Shown here: positions 1-8,330 of the stretch, one piece after another | How the letters are laid out: each line of letters opens with the position of its first letter | Position numbering within the stretch: position 1 is the stretch's first letter | NCBI GenBank assembly: GCA_019745415.1 | Contig: JAIETF010000037.1 | Coordinates: 1 to 64,000 of the forward strand | Reading direction: 5' to 3' | From: Candidatus Obscuribacterales bacterium | GTDB taxonomy: Bacteria; Cyanobacteriota; Vampirovibrionia; Obscuribacterales; Obscuribacteraceae | Length of the DNA: 64,000 nt | Notes under the pieces: generated by a model | The model's database searches: none | Seen by the model: only the letters and a program-made list of their open reading frames with translations | Told to the model about the DNA's origin: nothing | Position numbers and translations under genes: made by a program

Positions 1-147
1 GGGGTGTCTAATTGTCGTCGCCAACTCTTCTAATTGTCGCTAGCAAGAAGTCCAACCAATTGAGGTTTGAAGGCGCAATTCTAGTTGTCACTTACCCGCA
101 ATTTCAATTGTCGTCGATCAGTTTGCTGCCTGCAGCTATCTAGCTGT
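1..147. other. Intergenic with AATTGTCG repeats
   Basis: Three copies of AATTGTCG (11-18, 32-39, 106-113) and a diverged copy (AGTTGTCA, 83-90) lie before the WG-repeat gene. No promoter is convincing. The copies are irregularly spaced and have no spacers, so they are neither a CRISPR nor a regular tandem array. They could be regulator half-sites. Confidence 0.3.
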
Positions 148-1224
148 ATGAGCCTTTTAGACAATCGAATTGGCTTTATTGATAGTAATTTTCTTGAGAA
201 ATTGCCCAGCGAGAGGGATGAACAGCACTTTAGGATAGAGATACTTAGAGGCTTCTCTGATGGCGTGGCGTGGGGAACCAGAAGCGACGGGCAATTTGTT
301 CTGCTTGATCATGATGGTATAACCAAAAGTTTTACAGGAATTAAGGCTGAGATTGTTTCTGACTTTTCAGAGGGTGTTGCAGCGGTTGGAATTAACTCGA
401 TTACAAAAGATGGGGCAGTTGTAAAATTCGGATTTGTAGACAAAGATTTGAATTGGCGAATACCACCTAGATTTACCGATTGTAAAAGCTTTGCGGAGGG
501 TGTTGCAGCAGTCAAGATAGACGATACTTGGGGATTTATTGATAGAAATGGGAAGGTTGTAATCGGTCCGCGCTTCCAATCAGCAAGTATTTTCTCTGAG
601 GGTTTGTGTGAGGTAAGCGTCTCAACTGATAACGGCATAAAATCAGGGTTTATTGATCACTCTGGAAATTTTGAGATTGCCCCCAAGTTTGAGAGGCTGT
701 ACGCGCATCTAGAGAAGAAGGCAAATCTTGAAAATGGCGAGCTAGTAAGCGATGGACTGGAAGTGACAATGGACGGTCGACCGTTGATAGAATACCTACC
801 AGCGTTTTCTGTCTTCAAGTCTGGTATAGCGCCTGTTTCTGTAAGAGGAAGAATCGGATTTATTGACCACTCTGGAAAATTTGTGATAGAGCCAAAGTAT
901 GTTTATGCAAGTAGCTTTAGTGAAGGATTGGCAATCGTATCCAACGATGCTAAGCAGAAGTTCGGATTTATCGATAACAAGGGGAAAGTTGCTATTCCAG
1001 AAAAGTTTCGATTTGTGCTTCCATTCAAGAGTGGTTTGGCGTGCGGGATAGTCGGCTCTCAAATTACGAGCAAGTTTTCATACTTTAATCGCGAGGGTGT
1101 TAAGCAAGGTGCCTTTAGTTCTTATTGTTCTGGAAGTTTCTCTGAGGGATTGGCTCCCTTTGGTCTGGGCACTTTGAACCCTCCTGGATGGAACAGGAAA
1201 GAGCCTATGTCCTTTTCTATGTAG
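148..1224 (+). CDS. WG-repeat protein
   Basis: About seven to eight WG repeats, recognisable from recurring GFID-x-G-K/N-x-x-I-x-P-K/R-F and F-S-E-G-L/V-A motifs, fill the protein from its first residues to its end. WG repeats are beta-rich protein-interaction modules often found on bacterial surfaces; no enzyme domain is present. The frame is open from a TTG at 85, but that start would add a non-repeat peptide. ATG 148 begins directly at a repeat (IGFID), so I prefer it, though neither has a Shine-Dalgarno sequence. Unlike the paralogue at 5907-7082 no signal or membrane segment precedes the repeats, so the 5' end may have been lost. The 3' end runs into a decayed duplicate at 1235, so the tail after the last repeat may also be secondary. 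Function unknown; the repeat family is secure. Confidence 0.8.
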   Translation: MSLLDNRIGFIDSNFLEKLPSERDEQHFRIEILRGFSDGVAWGTRSDGQFVLLDHDGITKSFTGIKAEIVSDFSEGVAAVGINSITKDGAVVKFGFVDKDLNWRIPPRFTDCKSFAEGVAAVKIDDTWGFIDRNGKVVIGPRFQSASIFSEGLCEVSVSTDNGIKSGFIDHSGNFEIAPKFERLYAHLEKKANLENGELVSDGLEVTMDGRPLIEYLPAFSVFKSGIAPVSVRGRIGFIDHSGKFVIEPKYVYASSFSEGLAIVSNDAKQKFGFIDNKGKVAIPEKFRFVLPFKSGLACGIVGSQITSKFSYFNREGVKQGAFSSYCSGSFSEGLAPFGLGTLNPPGWNRKEPMSFSM

Positions 1225-1234
1225 GAGCTTGCTA

Positions 1235-1445
1235 GCGTGATGGCCGGCACCATGGGCAGATAGATTTTTTCAGATTTATAAGTTAGAGCAAGGAACCTAA
1301 CACGTTGATTGATCTTGCTGATTCTGTTTGCGGGCAACTGCTTTTGGGCGCTGGGAAGAAGCTTCGAAAGGTGCTTCGTTCTGGTTTGCGTTGGAGTAGC
1401 CAAGCGATCATCGAAGAAGCAACTCTAGTAGAATTCTTGGATTAA
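1235..1445 (+). pseudogene. Decayed partial copy of the 1848-2819 gene
   Basis: Two blocks match the gene at 1848-2819 at nucleotide level. 1235-1274 matches about 2309-2347 (codons for RDG-x-HH-x-QI), and 1286-1318 matches about 2735-2766 (codons for SKEPN-x-LIDL). Roughly 390 bp between the blocks is missing, and an in-frame TAG (1284-1286) together with a 2-bp loss separates them. After the second block the frame stays open to TAA 1443-1445, giving a C-terminus (LIDLADSV...EEATLVEFLD) that differs from the intact gene. The intact gene may therefore be a relative rather than the exact parent. I read this as the remnant of a duplicated or recombined neighbour. Confidence 0.65.
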
Positions 1446-1464
1446 TTGAGTATTTGAGGTCATC

Positions 1465-1698
1465 ATGTCACTTTCGAGAATTAAAGAAGCGGTCGCCAAC
1501 AAAAAGATGATTTGTCAAAAGTGCAATAGGCCGGTTCAGAAATTTGAAAAATACGCAGAGACCATCGATGCTGTTCGCGATGGATTCAACATTCAAGAAA
1601 TCGAATCTCACGCGACGCGCGTGACACTCATTTGCAACAACGACGGCTGCGATTGGAAAGAACGCACCGAATACTGGGATAACTACATCGTAGATTAG
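1465..1698 (+). CDS. Small zinc-ribbon-like protein
   Basis: 77 residues with one pair of cysteines in CQKC (residues 17-20) and a second in CNNDGC (about residues 57-62). The two knuckles are about 40 residues apart, as in a zinc ribbon; the rest is charged and soluble. A GAGG motif 8 bases before ATG supports the start. It is preceded by a pseudogene remnant and followed by a possible hairpin terminator. Zinc binding is inferred from the cysteine pattern; target and role are unknown. Confidence 0.65.
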   Translation: MSLSRIKEAVANKKMICQKCNRPVQKFEKYAETIDAVRDGFNIQEIESHATRVTLICNNDGCDWKERTEYWDNYIVD

Positions 1699-1736
1699 TC
1701 TTTACCTTATAGCCGCTCTTTCACCGTTGGCAAAGG

Positions 1737-1763
1737 TCTGCTATGCAGAGCGTTTTTGGTTTT
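1737..1763 (+). terminator. Possible intrinsic terminator
   Basis: A 5-bp hairpin (TCTGC, loop TAT, GCAGA) is followed by GCG and a T-rich run (TTTTTGGTTTT), just after the zinc-ribbon gene. The stem is short. Confidence 0.4.
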
Positions 1764-1847
1764 GTGTCCGGTCGAGTGGCGACTAAACACCAAACCTTGA
1801 CCTATTTATTCTCGCCGCGCCTTGGTGCCGTGTTGTAGGATTGATTT

Positions 1848-2819
1848 ATGTCGACCAGGCCCTCGGTAAATCTGTATTGTCTACTCGCACGGGAGTCGCC
1901 GGTGGCGGTCGTATTGCGGCGAGGACCGGCTCGACGTGTGCAGCTGCTTCGCTGGGATTTGCAGACTGATTGTTTCCAGAAGGGGCAATGGCTTAAAGGG
2001 CGGGTTTACGAGCGCTATTGCGACTTATCGCCGTCTGGGCGCTATCTTGTTTATTGGGCAGGCAATCACAAGGCTCCTTATTACCATTGGACGGCAGTAA
2101 GCAGACCTCCTTATTTGACGGCGCTTTCGTTATGGCCAACTCACGGTGGTTATGGCGGTGGTCTCTTTGTTAGCGAGAAGCGCTTGCTTCTGTCTTTTCT
2201 TTCGAAGCGCGTTGCCAAAGAAAAAAACTTACCCGATGGCTTTGAGATTGAGCAATGGATGGGCGAATATGGCGGCGCTTATGGGCATATCACCGAAAAC
2301 CGTCTGTTGCGTGATGGCTGGCACCATGAGCAGATCGGTTTATTCAGATCGAGTAAGGACAGAGAGGTGGTTGCTGGGCCGGTCAGAGAGAACTCTTTTA
2401 GCATTCTTGGTTCAGACCTTGAGTTTTCTGACGCGGGTGAGCGGCCGGGGCAACTCGAGTATCGGAAAGTTAGGAAGGGCAAGATTCTTAATCCATTCGA
2501 CCCTATAGATATTTGGCGTAAAAAGCGTGGTCGTCACCTCTTGGAGATGCGTATGCCTGGTTTGCACGAGGTCGGAGGTCCCGCCTATCCAACGGAGTAT
2601 CGACTTATCTGTGCTGAGACCGGAGGCGTTATTTGGGATTTTGTCCGTACAGACTGGGCTGACTGGGACGCCAATGGTGACTTGCTTTATGCTCAAGCTG
2701 GCTGCATTTTTAGGGTTCATTCTGCTAAGTTGGACAGCAAGGAACCGAACAAGTTGATTGATCTTACGGATGCCGAGTTTGAGCCAATAGAGGCCCCGAG
2801 TGAGTTTCAGCGGTGGTGA
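1848..2819 (+). CDS. Hypothetical soluble protein
   Basis: 323 residues with no signal peptide and no recognised catalytic motif. Aromatic- and glycine-rich strands such as SPSGRYLVYWAG and GGYGGGLFVSEKRLLLSF are reminiscent of beta-propeller blades, but I cannot assign a family. The start is ATG 1848; no strong Shine-Dalgarno sequence is visible. A strong terminator follows at once. Parts of a relative survive upstream at 1235-1445, so the family has been duplicated locally. Function unknown. Confidence 0.7.
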   Translation: MSTRPSVNLYCLLARESPVAVVLRRGPARRVQLLRWDLQTDCFQKGQWLKGRVYERYCDLSPSGRYLVYWAGNHKAPYYHWTAVSRPPYLTALSLWPTHGGYGGGLFVSEKRLLLSFLSKRVAKEKNLPDGFEIEQWMGEYGGAYGHITENRLLRDGWHHEQIGLFRSSKDREVVAGPVRENSFSILGSDLEFSDAGERPGQLEYRKVRKGKILNPFDPIDIWRKKRGRHLLEMRMPGLHEVGGPAYPTEYRLICAETGGVIWDFVRTDWADWDANGDLLYAQAGCIFRVHSAKLDSKEPNKLIDLTDAEFEPIEAPSEFQRW

Positions 2820-2848
2820 TCGGTTCGGCTACTCTGCCGAGTTGTTAA

Positions 2849-2892
2849 AAAGAAAGAGATAGCCACTTTGCTAAGCGGCTATCTCTTTCTTT
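2849..2892. terminator. Strong bidirectional terminator
   Basis: A perfect 16-bp stem (2849-2864 with 2877-2892) closes a 12-nt loop. Its arms are A-rich on the left and T-rich on the right, so it can terminate transcripts from both sides. It lies between the convergent genes ending at 2819 (+) and 2931 (-). Confidence 0.9.
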
Positions 2893-2930
2893 ATGAGCGT
2901 ACTGACCTACTCGCGTAGATCAATTCCGAG

Positions 2931-4421
2931 CTATTCTCCTTGACCTAGTGAGTATGAACGTTCGCCGTCAAAAGTGCACAGATTCTCGGTCTTGATGAAG
3001 TCAAATCCTGCTTCTGAGATTCGCTTGAGCAGCGCGATGATATCGTCATGACTGATTGCTTTTAGCGATGGCGATACATAACGGCATCTCCAGTGGTCTA
3101 CGCAGAATGTTTCAGGAAAGCCGTCCGGCCAAACTTTGACGCCTCTGTTTGTAATCATCTTCAGCTTAAGATTTTCGGCACCCAATTTGGACAGTTTCTC
3201 GCCGAGAGATTGCACATCAGTATCACTCAAGTGCAAGAAGACGTCCACGCCGATTGTCTCTTTTGCTCCTTTTGTGGACTTCTTAACGTTTGACTTTTGT
3301 TCTGCTTTAGACTTGTCTGCCTTCTCATATTTAGCTGGCTTGAGAACGGCAGGCAATTGCCCTAGCCTATCAATCACTGCGTCGGCAAATTCTTTTGTGC
3401 CAACTTTTTGCTTGCTCACGCCTTCAACGAAAATGTCATAGGTGTGAACACCGTCTTCGATTGTTTTGAGCCAGGCATTGTGCACTCTTTCTGCGATTTC
3501 TGGCTGTTCAATATGCACCAGCATCATAACGGCGCCAAGCAAAAGACCAGAAGGATTAGCGAGATTTTGACCGGCGCGGCGCGGTGCCGAACCGTGAATC
3601 GCTTCAAACATGGCGCAATGATCGCCTATGTTTGCCGAACCTGCCAAGCCGACTGAGCCGGCTATTTGGGCTGCCACATCAGAAAGTATATCGCCATAGA
3701 GATTTGGCATGACGATTACATCAAAAGCCTCAGGCGTGTCTGCTAGTTTTGCTGCGCCGATGTCTACGATCCAGTGCTCATTTTCAATGTCTGGATACTC
3801 AGCCGCTATTTCATCAAAAACTTGGTGAAATAGACCATCCGTAAGTTTCATAATATTGTCTTTGGTGAAACAAGTTACTTTCTTGCGGTTGTTCAAGCGA
3901 GCGTATTCAAAAGCGTGTCTGATGATCTTTTCAGTGCCGGGTCTAGTTATAAGTTTGAGGCACTGATAGACATCATCGGTCTGGCGGTGCTCGATACCGG
4001 CATACAGGTCTTCTTCATTCTCGCGAACGATTACAACGTCCATTTTCGGATGTTTCGTGTCTACAAATGGCGCCAAAGACATGCAGGGTCTGACATTGGC
4101 AAAGAGTCCCAGAGTCTTACGGGTGGTGACATTTAGGCTCTTAAACCCACCGCCCTGAGGGGTTGTGATCGGCGCTTTCAAAAACACTTTGGTACGTCTT
4201 AGCGACTCCCAAGACTCGGCAGCTATTCCAGAACTTATTCCCTTCAGATAGACCTTTTCGCCAATTTCAATCTCTTCAATGTCGAGCTTTGCACCAGCAG
4301 CCTTCAATATTCTCAGTGTGGCATCCATGATTTCGGGACCGATGCCATCGCCTCGTGCCACCGTGATTGGAACCGCCTTATCTAGGGTGGGGGTGATCGT
4401 GCTCTGTTGTTTTTCGGTCAT
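2931..4421 (-). CDS. icd: Isocitrate dehydrogenase, extended type
   Basis: Oxidative decarboxylation of isocitrate to 2-oxoglutarate in the TCA cycle, cytosolic. The N-terminal two thirds is the decarboxylating dehydrogenase fold: GDGIGPEIM near residue 25, the substrate loop around SLNVTTRKTLGLFANVRPC, metal-site NLYGDILSDVAAQ, and the nucleotide-binding segment EAIHGSAPRRAGQ. The roughly 145-residue C-terminal domain after a Lys-rich linker (about residues 345-370) matches the architecture of Thermus-type isocitrate dehydrogenase (about 496 residues), which is why I prefer IDH to isopropylmalate dehydrogenase. Cofactor preference cannot be fixed by eye. GGAGAAAGG before ATG gives a good ribosome site. 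The gene lies 41 bp behind the 4463-4897 gene on the same strand and is probably co-transcribed with it. Confidence 0.92.
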   Translation of the reverse strand: MTEKQQSTITPTLDKAVPITVARGDGIGPEIMDATLRILKAAGAKLDIEEIEIGEKVYLKGISSGIAAESWESLRRTKVFLKAPITTPQGGGFKSLNVTTRKTLGLFANVRPCMSLAPFVDTKHPKMDVVIVRENEEDLYAGIEHRQTDDVYQCLKLITRPGTEKIIRHAFEYARLNNRKKVTCFTKDNIMKLTDGLFHQVFDEIAAEYPDIENEHWIVDIGAAKLADTPEAFDVIVMPNLYGDILSDVAAQIAGSVGLAGSANIGDHCAMFEAIHGSAPRRAGQNLANPSGLLLGAVMMLVHIEQPEIAERVHNAWLKTIEDGVHTYDIFVEGVSKQKVGTKEFADAVIDRLGQLPAVLKPAKYEKADKSKAEQKSNVKKSTKGAKETIGVDVFLHLSDTDVQSLGEKLSKLGAENLKLKMITNRGVKVWPDGFPETFCVDHWRCRYVSPSLKAISHDDIIALLKRISEAGFDFIKTENLCTFDGERSYSLGQGE

Positions 4422-4462
4422 TACCTTTCTCCTTTTAATAGGTAAGCTCTTACACAGAAAAG

Positions 4463-4897
4463 TTAAGATGGGTCGTTGTATTCGGCAGGCAGATCGATGC
4501 CTTTGATAGAGCGTCTCAATTCGGCGTAGTCGCTTATTCGCCGGTTTGTTGATTTGGTCGAGTCGGTCAGAACTAGCAAGACATCTGCGCTTCTGCTAGA
4601 TGCTACGCAGCCATGGATAACTTCTGCGCGGGACGGCAAATCTGGCAATTGGACGAGACAGTCTATTGCCTTGAACTCGTCGTCATGTAGTTCGATGTCA
4701 GTAAGCAGAATTAATCTGCCCTTGTCGCAAACGAATTTTCTCGACCAGCGCTGTATTTCTGCTAGTGAGGCTCGCAACGATTCTGTTTTGGCAAAGACAA
4801 TGAAAGGTTGGCTGGGAAATTCAGTTTCGACAATGCTCAGGCCAAGGTCGTTGGCGTATCTTGCCAGGGAAGGTTCGTCTAACCTTTCTGCCGCCAT
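4463..4897 (-). CDS. Hypothetical protein upstream of icd
   Basis: 144 residues, mixed alpha/beta, soluble, no recognised motif. The reading frame has an earlier ATG (4918), but AGGAGGA lies inside that extension, 5 bases before the ATG at 4897, so 4897 is the better start. The segment KGRLILLTDIELHDDEFKAI and the later DVLLVLTDS look like Rossmann-like strands, but no family is assignable. It precedes icd by 41 bp on the same strand, a likely two-gene operon. Confidence 0.65.
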   Translation of the reverse strand: MAAERLDEPSLARYANDLGLSIVETEFPSQPFIVFAKTESLRASLAEIQRWSRKFVCDKGRLILLTDIELHDDEFKAIDCLVQLPDLPSRAEVIHGCVASSRSADVLLVLTDSTKSTNRRISDYAELRRSIKGIDLPAEYNDPS

Positions 4898-5440
4898 ATT
4901 CTTCCTCCTCGTAATCATGCGAAGCCTGTTTACGAAACAAGTGATTTAAGATTCCTGCTTGGAACATATTGTTTCATACTTTTGCGCATATGCATAGTTG
5001 CAAGAATGTGCAAATATGAAAGTCGGTTTAGAACTTCCGGCGGGTAAGATTCTGCTTGTTTTTGGGCTCGGGTGCAGCCTTCCAGCTGGTTTGGCAACCG
5101 AAAGATGCCAGCATGGCTCTGGCTATTACCGGGGCTTGGCAACCCGTTTTCTATTATTAGATTCGATAACCCCAACCTTTTAGAAAGAGGCGGAAGCTTT
5201 GCTGGTTTTGAAAGCTGGTGCTTTGGATTATGGCTCACCGCTTGAATTGTGTAAGTCTAATTTTGGCGGGCGCTATTGATAGTATCCAGCTAGCGCTGCG
5301 GTCAAAGCAAGCTTGCTAGTTGTTTTATTTCCTGTGCGATGTGACCTTGCCGTTAAACATTTGAATGGCGCTGCCGGTAGTGGCATGTTTGATGCTTTGA
5401 TGTGGCGAGTTTTGTAAATATGCGCTTGCAAAATCTTCTT
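4898..5440. other. Intergenic, structured, no convincing gene
   Basis: About 540 bp between two minus-strand genes. The short ORFs on both strands overlap each other and lack ribosome sites. A G+C-rich core (about 5035-5145) contains two direct copies of TTGGCAACC (5091-5099 and 5137-5145) and a possible GCTGG...CCAGC stem between them, suggesting a structured leader RNA or a decayed sequence. It does not fit a riboswitch consensus that I can name. Confidence 0.35.
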
Positions 5441-5839
5441 TTAGGAGGGTCCTACTTCTTGAGGGGCTTGCGTCGAATAGGAGAAATGAGAGATTTTAAG
5501 GCTTATCACCTTGCCTTGTCCAAATCTAACTTCCAAAAGAACTAGCTTGCGCTCGTTCGTTTTTTTGTCAAAGTCAGTCGATATGATAAAGTCGACTTTG
5601 CTTTCGTTTTGGTATGTGGCTGGTACGTTGAGCATCTGGCAAGCTTCAGCCTTGTCTGCAGAGGCGAGAACTTGTAGATTCTTGCTTGTCCATTTCCATC
5701 TTTCGCTATTGTTCTTTCCCTTGATATAGAGTGGGCTTTCGTTGCCTTTCTTGCTTACTGTATCGCTTGCGAAAGTGGAAGAGGTGCCAATGCAGAAAAT
5801 AGCAAAGGCGCTAGTGAAAGAAAGCAGTTGGTTGTTCAT
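5441..5839 (-). CDS. Secreted hypothetical protein
   Basis: 132 residues with a signal peptide: hydrophobic core LLSFTSAFAIFCIG and an Ala-Ser cleavage region (FAS) near residue 25. The mature part is a small beta-rich domain without a known motif. AGGA 8 bases before ATG supports the start. It lies 67 bp downstream of the WG-repeat gene on the same strand. Probably exported; function unknown. Confidence 0.65.
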   Translation of the reverse strand: MNNQLLSFTSAFAIFCIGTSSTFASDTVSKKGNESPLYIKGKNNSERWKWTSKNLQVLASADKAEACQMLNVPATYQNESKVDFIISTDFDKKTNERKLVLLEVRFGQGKVISLKISHFSYSTQAPQEVGPS

Positions 5840-5906
5840 GAAGTCAGTCCTGGTAGTCGAAGTGAAGGCATCGTGAGAGTGTGACTGAGAGTCAGATTGG
5901 CGGCAT

Positions 5907-7082
5907 TTACAGGCTATAAGAAGATGTTAGATAGTCGTTGACCAATGCGTATCCATCGGAAAATGGGTGAGCCATGCAGAATGTTTTTGAGCCAACCTGC
6001 TTGCCTGATCTGTCAATGTAAAAGTAGTCTTTGGATTTTTTGAAGACCAGAGCGCGTCCTTCTGAGAAACTAGTCGCATAGTCGAACTGCTTTCCAGCAA
6101 AGAGTTCGTTGCCGGATTTGTCAATGTAAACGAACTTGCCTGGTTGTTTTGCCACGACTGCAACACCTTCAGAAAAGGGGGCAGCAATCAAGAATTGGGG
6201 TTGAATTACAACATTACCGCTCTCATCCAAATAACCCCATTTTTCGCCAATGAATGCTGGCAGCAATTTTTCTGAGAACTCAAGGCACTGCAACTTTAGG
6301 TCGCAATTATGATTAGTTACACTATCCAGTTCGTTGTATATCTTTCTATCACTAAAGTCTTTGGAAAGTTTACCTTCGGAGAGATTGAACCTGGTAGCAC
6401 CGGTAGTATCAATGAACTTCCAAGCCGATTTAGACTCAGCCACCGCAGCTAGACCGCCTGAGAATCGTCGCACTTTTTCATAGATATTTGGAATGACGAG
6501 CTCTCCATGCTCATCAATGAATCCCCATTTTCCGTCTCGGCGAACAGCTGCTAAGCCTTCTGAAAAGGGCGCGGCATTCTCATATTGAGGACTAATTCTG
6601 GTTTTGCCTTCCTTTTCGACAAAACCCCACTTGTCATTCAAACGAACAGCGGCAAGTCCACATGAGAAGTGGCGTGTTTCTTGAAAGCTCGGAGCGACTA
6701 CATACTTGCCGTTTAGATCAACAAAACCCCATTTGCCATTTTTTCTAGCCTCGGCGAGACCTTCGGAGAAGTCTTTGCAGTCCTCAAACTCAACATTCAT
6801 AAGCTTTCCCGCTTTATTGAGATAGGTGCGTGATCCGAATCTAGGGTGACCGAATCGGACCCAACCACAGGAAAATTTTGAAGTGGAAACCGGGTTGTCT
6901 TTAAAGTCTGTTCCAAATTCGAAGCCGATAGCCCAGTTGCCAGCCTTGTTAATAAATCCATATGATTCTTTCTCATATAGACTCTGCAAACACCAATAAA
7001 CTAACAGCCAGGCTAGCCCCAAGATTGCAATGCGGTGCAGCACTGCTGCTGATTTGCTTTTACTGAAATGGCAATATTGCAT
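5907..7082 (-). CDS. Membrane-anchored WG-repeat protein
   Basis: A single N-terminal hydrophobic segment (IAILGLAWLLVYWCLQSL, about residues 18-35) is followed by eight or so WG repeats (WGFVDLNGKYVVAPSF, WGFIDEHGELVIPNIY, YIDKSGNELF and others) interleaved with FSEGLAAVR-type strands. This places a beta-rich binding array outside the membrane. It is a paralogue of the 148-1224 product. No strong Shine-Dalgarno sequence is visible. The 5441-5839 secreted protein follows on the same strand. WG-repeat identity is secure; ligand unknown. Confidence 0.85.
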   Translation of the reverse strand: MQYCHFSKSKSAAVLHRIAILGLAWLLVYWCLQSLYEKESYGFINKAGNWAIGFEFGTDFKDNPVSTSKFSCGWVRFGHPRFGSRTYLNKAGKLMNVEFEDCKDFSEGLAEARKNGKWGFVDLNGKYVVAPSFQETRHFSCGLAAVRLNDKWGFVEKEGKTRISPQYENAAPFSEGLAAVRRDGKWGFIDEHGELVIPNIYEKVRRFSGGLAAVAESKSAWKFIDTTGATRFNLSEGKLSKDFSDRKIYNELDSVTNHNCDLKLQCLEFSEKLLPAFIGEKWGYLDESGNVVIQPQFLIAAPFSEGVAVVAKQPGKFVYIDKSGNELFAGKQFDYATSFSEGRALVFKKSKDYFYIDRSGKQVGSKTFCMAHPFSDGYALVNDYLTSSYSL

Positions 7083-7621
7083 GCTTTACGAGCTCGAGTA
7101 GCGGACTCTGCGCCGCAAACGTCATACTAACATATTAGCTGTCACCACCCTCTCCAAACCGTGGAACTTCTTGTGCTAAGCTGAGTGTTTCAGGTGTTGG
7201 AAGGCTGCGGGGGGTAGCATGGCAAGAAGATCTTTGGTGCGCAAAAGAAGCACCAACCAACCCTAGTACTTCCATACCAGCAAAAAATGGGTGGATACTA
7301 CTCAATCCCCCCTTCGTTTATGATCGGAAGCTACTCTCTATTGCTTATTTCGGTATTCAACCCTGTTGGCTAGACGATAGAGACAAGCGAGAATATTGCA
7401 ACCTGCCACTCAAAGATCTGTATGGTCGATTTAGAAAAGCTCTTATCAAAAATACAGTCCTCGGAAAAGTTTCTATTCGGAAAGCGCAGAGTATCTGAGA
7501 CAATGCTATTCATGTTCATGGGGAGCGCATGCATTGCCAGATAGGCCGGTAGGATCAACTGGTCCGTACAGGTCGATCATTCAGGTATTCAGGTGGGTGG
7601 AACCGATTCAACAGAAGTCTC
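7083..7621. other. Intergenic, no supported gene
   Basis: About 540 bp containing only short, overlapping ORFs. A 7-bp hairpin (TTGGTGC / GCACCAA, 7234-7256) is the only clear structure; no T-run follows it. The region between the WG-repeat gene and the IS66 scrap may be eroded mobile DNA, but I see no inverted-repeat ends. Confidence 0.35.
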
Positions 7622-7912
7622 ATGAGAAAAAATAATTGCGGATCTAAAACAGCACTTGTTGTGGGTTTAGTATTCACCTTTCTGGGTTTCATCTGGCCGG
7701 GATGGTTGTGGGTATTGAGCACACCTGGTGACGTTGAGATGATGACCATGGCGGTGATGACTGCTGTGGGTATCATCGGGTTGGTTGTTTTCGGTGTAGG
7801 AGTCTTGGGTTTCGTGAAGCAAAGGCGAAGCGAGAAAGGCGAGATCGAAGGCGGCGGGATACCCCAAAAGAGGATGCCGGCGGAGGGAGAGTCTGGAAAG
7901 CCGCGCCAGTAG
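7622..7912 (+). CDS. Small membrane protein
   Basis: 96 residues with two predicted transmembrane helices (ALVVGLVFTFLGFIWPGWLW, and AVGIIGLVVFGVGVLGFV), then a charged tail (KQRRSEKGE). The positive-inside pattern suggests both termini are cytoplasmic. The ribosome site is weak. The opposite-strand ORF over the same bases is less protein-like. Function unknown; it lies beside an IS66 fragment. Confidence 0.5.
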   Translation: MRKNNCGSKTALVVGLVFTFLGFIWPGWLWVLSTPGDVEMMTMAVMTAVGIIGLVVFGVGVLGFVKQRRSEKGEIEGGGIPQKRMPAEGESGKPRQ

Positions 7913-7998
7913 GCAATCGAAACCGTCATCGCAAGCACACGGTTGTCTAAGCCGCGCGCGTGCGAGAGTATTAAACAATCAAGACAGCAGAGAAGCCT

Positions 7999-8241
7999 TT
8001 AGGGATTCTGTTCTTGAAGGGTGATCCATCGGTCGGGGAGGAAGTCATCGATTTGCGAAGCCTTGGCAGATGGGAGTCTTTTCAAAACATCTTTGAGGTA
8101 AAGAAACGGATTGATATTGAGCCGCTTGCAGGTCTCAATCAAGCACATGATGATAGTTGCAGTCTGCCCGCCTTCTTCGGAGCCAGCAGAGAGCCAATTG
8201 CGACGGGAGAGTATCATCTGAATTACGCCGACTAGTACCAT
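7999..8241 (-). pseudogene. IS66 transposase C-terminal fragment
   Basis: The translated stretch SRRNWLSAGSEEGG, then IIMCLIETCKRLNINPFLYL and DVLKRLP...IDDFLPDRW, is the classical C-terminal end of IS66-family transposases. Only about 80 residues remain of an enzyme usually near 500: the catalytic DDE core is absent. The open frame extends upstream without IS66 similarity, so the junction is near 8241. No partner ORFs or terminal inverted repeats were recognised. A dead remnant. Confidence 0.85.
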
Positions 8242-8330
8242 ACTCTTTTGCCGATAGATCGCAGCATTAGTACCGAAAATATCACAACCCTGAGTTGAGC
8301 TGATATAGCTGTACTGTGTAACTCATGAAC

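Noticed and set aside
1122..1403. Minus-strand 93-codon ORF
   Set aside because: Antisense to the end of the WG-repeat gene and to the duplicate remnant, with no ribosome site and no protein-like pattern.
5030..5150. c-di-GMP (GEMM-I) or cobalamin riboswitch
   Set aside because: A few GGCAACC-like words are present, but the order of the conserved elements does not fit either consensus on either strand.
4930..5238. Minus-strand 102-codon ORF, and plus-strand ORF 4998-5183
   Set aside because: They overlap each other on opposite strands, lack ribosome sites and have no domain-like composition.
7555..7938. Minus-strand 127-codon ORF
   Set aside because: Antisense to the more plausible two-TM protein at 7622-7912; Pro/Thr/Ser-rich shadow translation.
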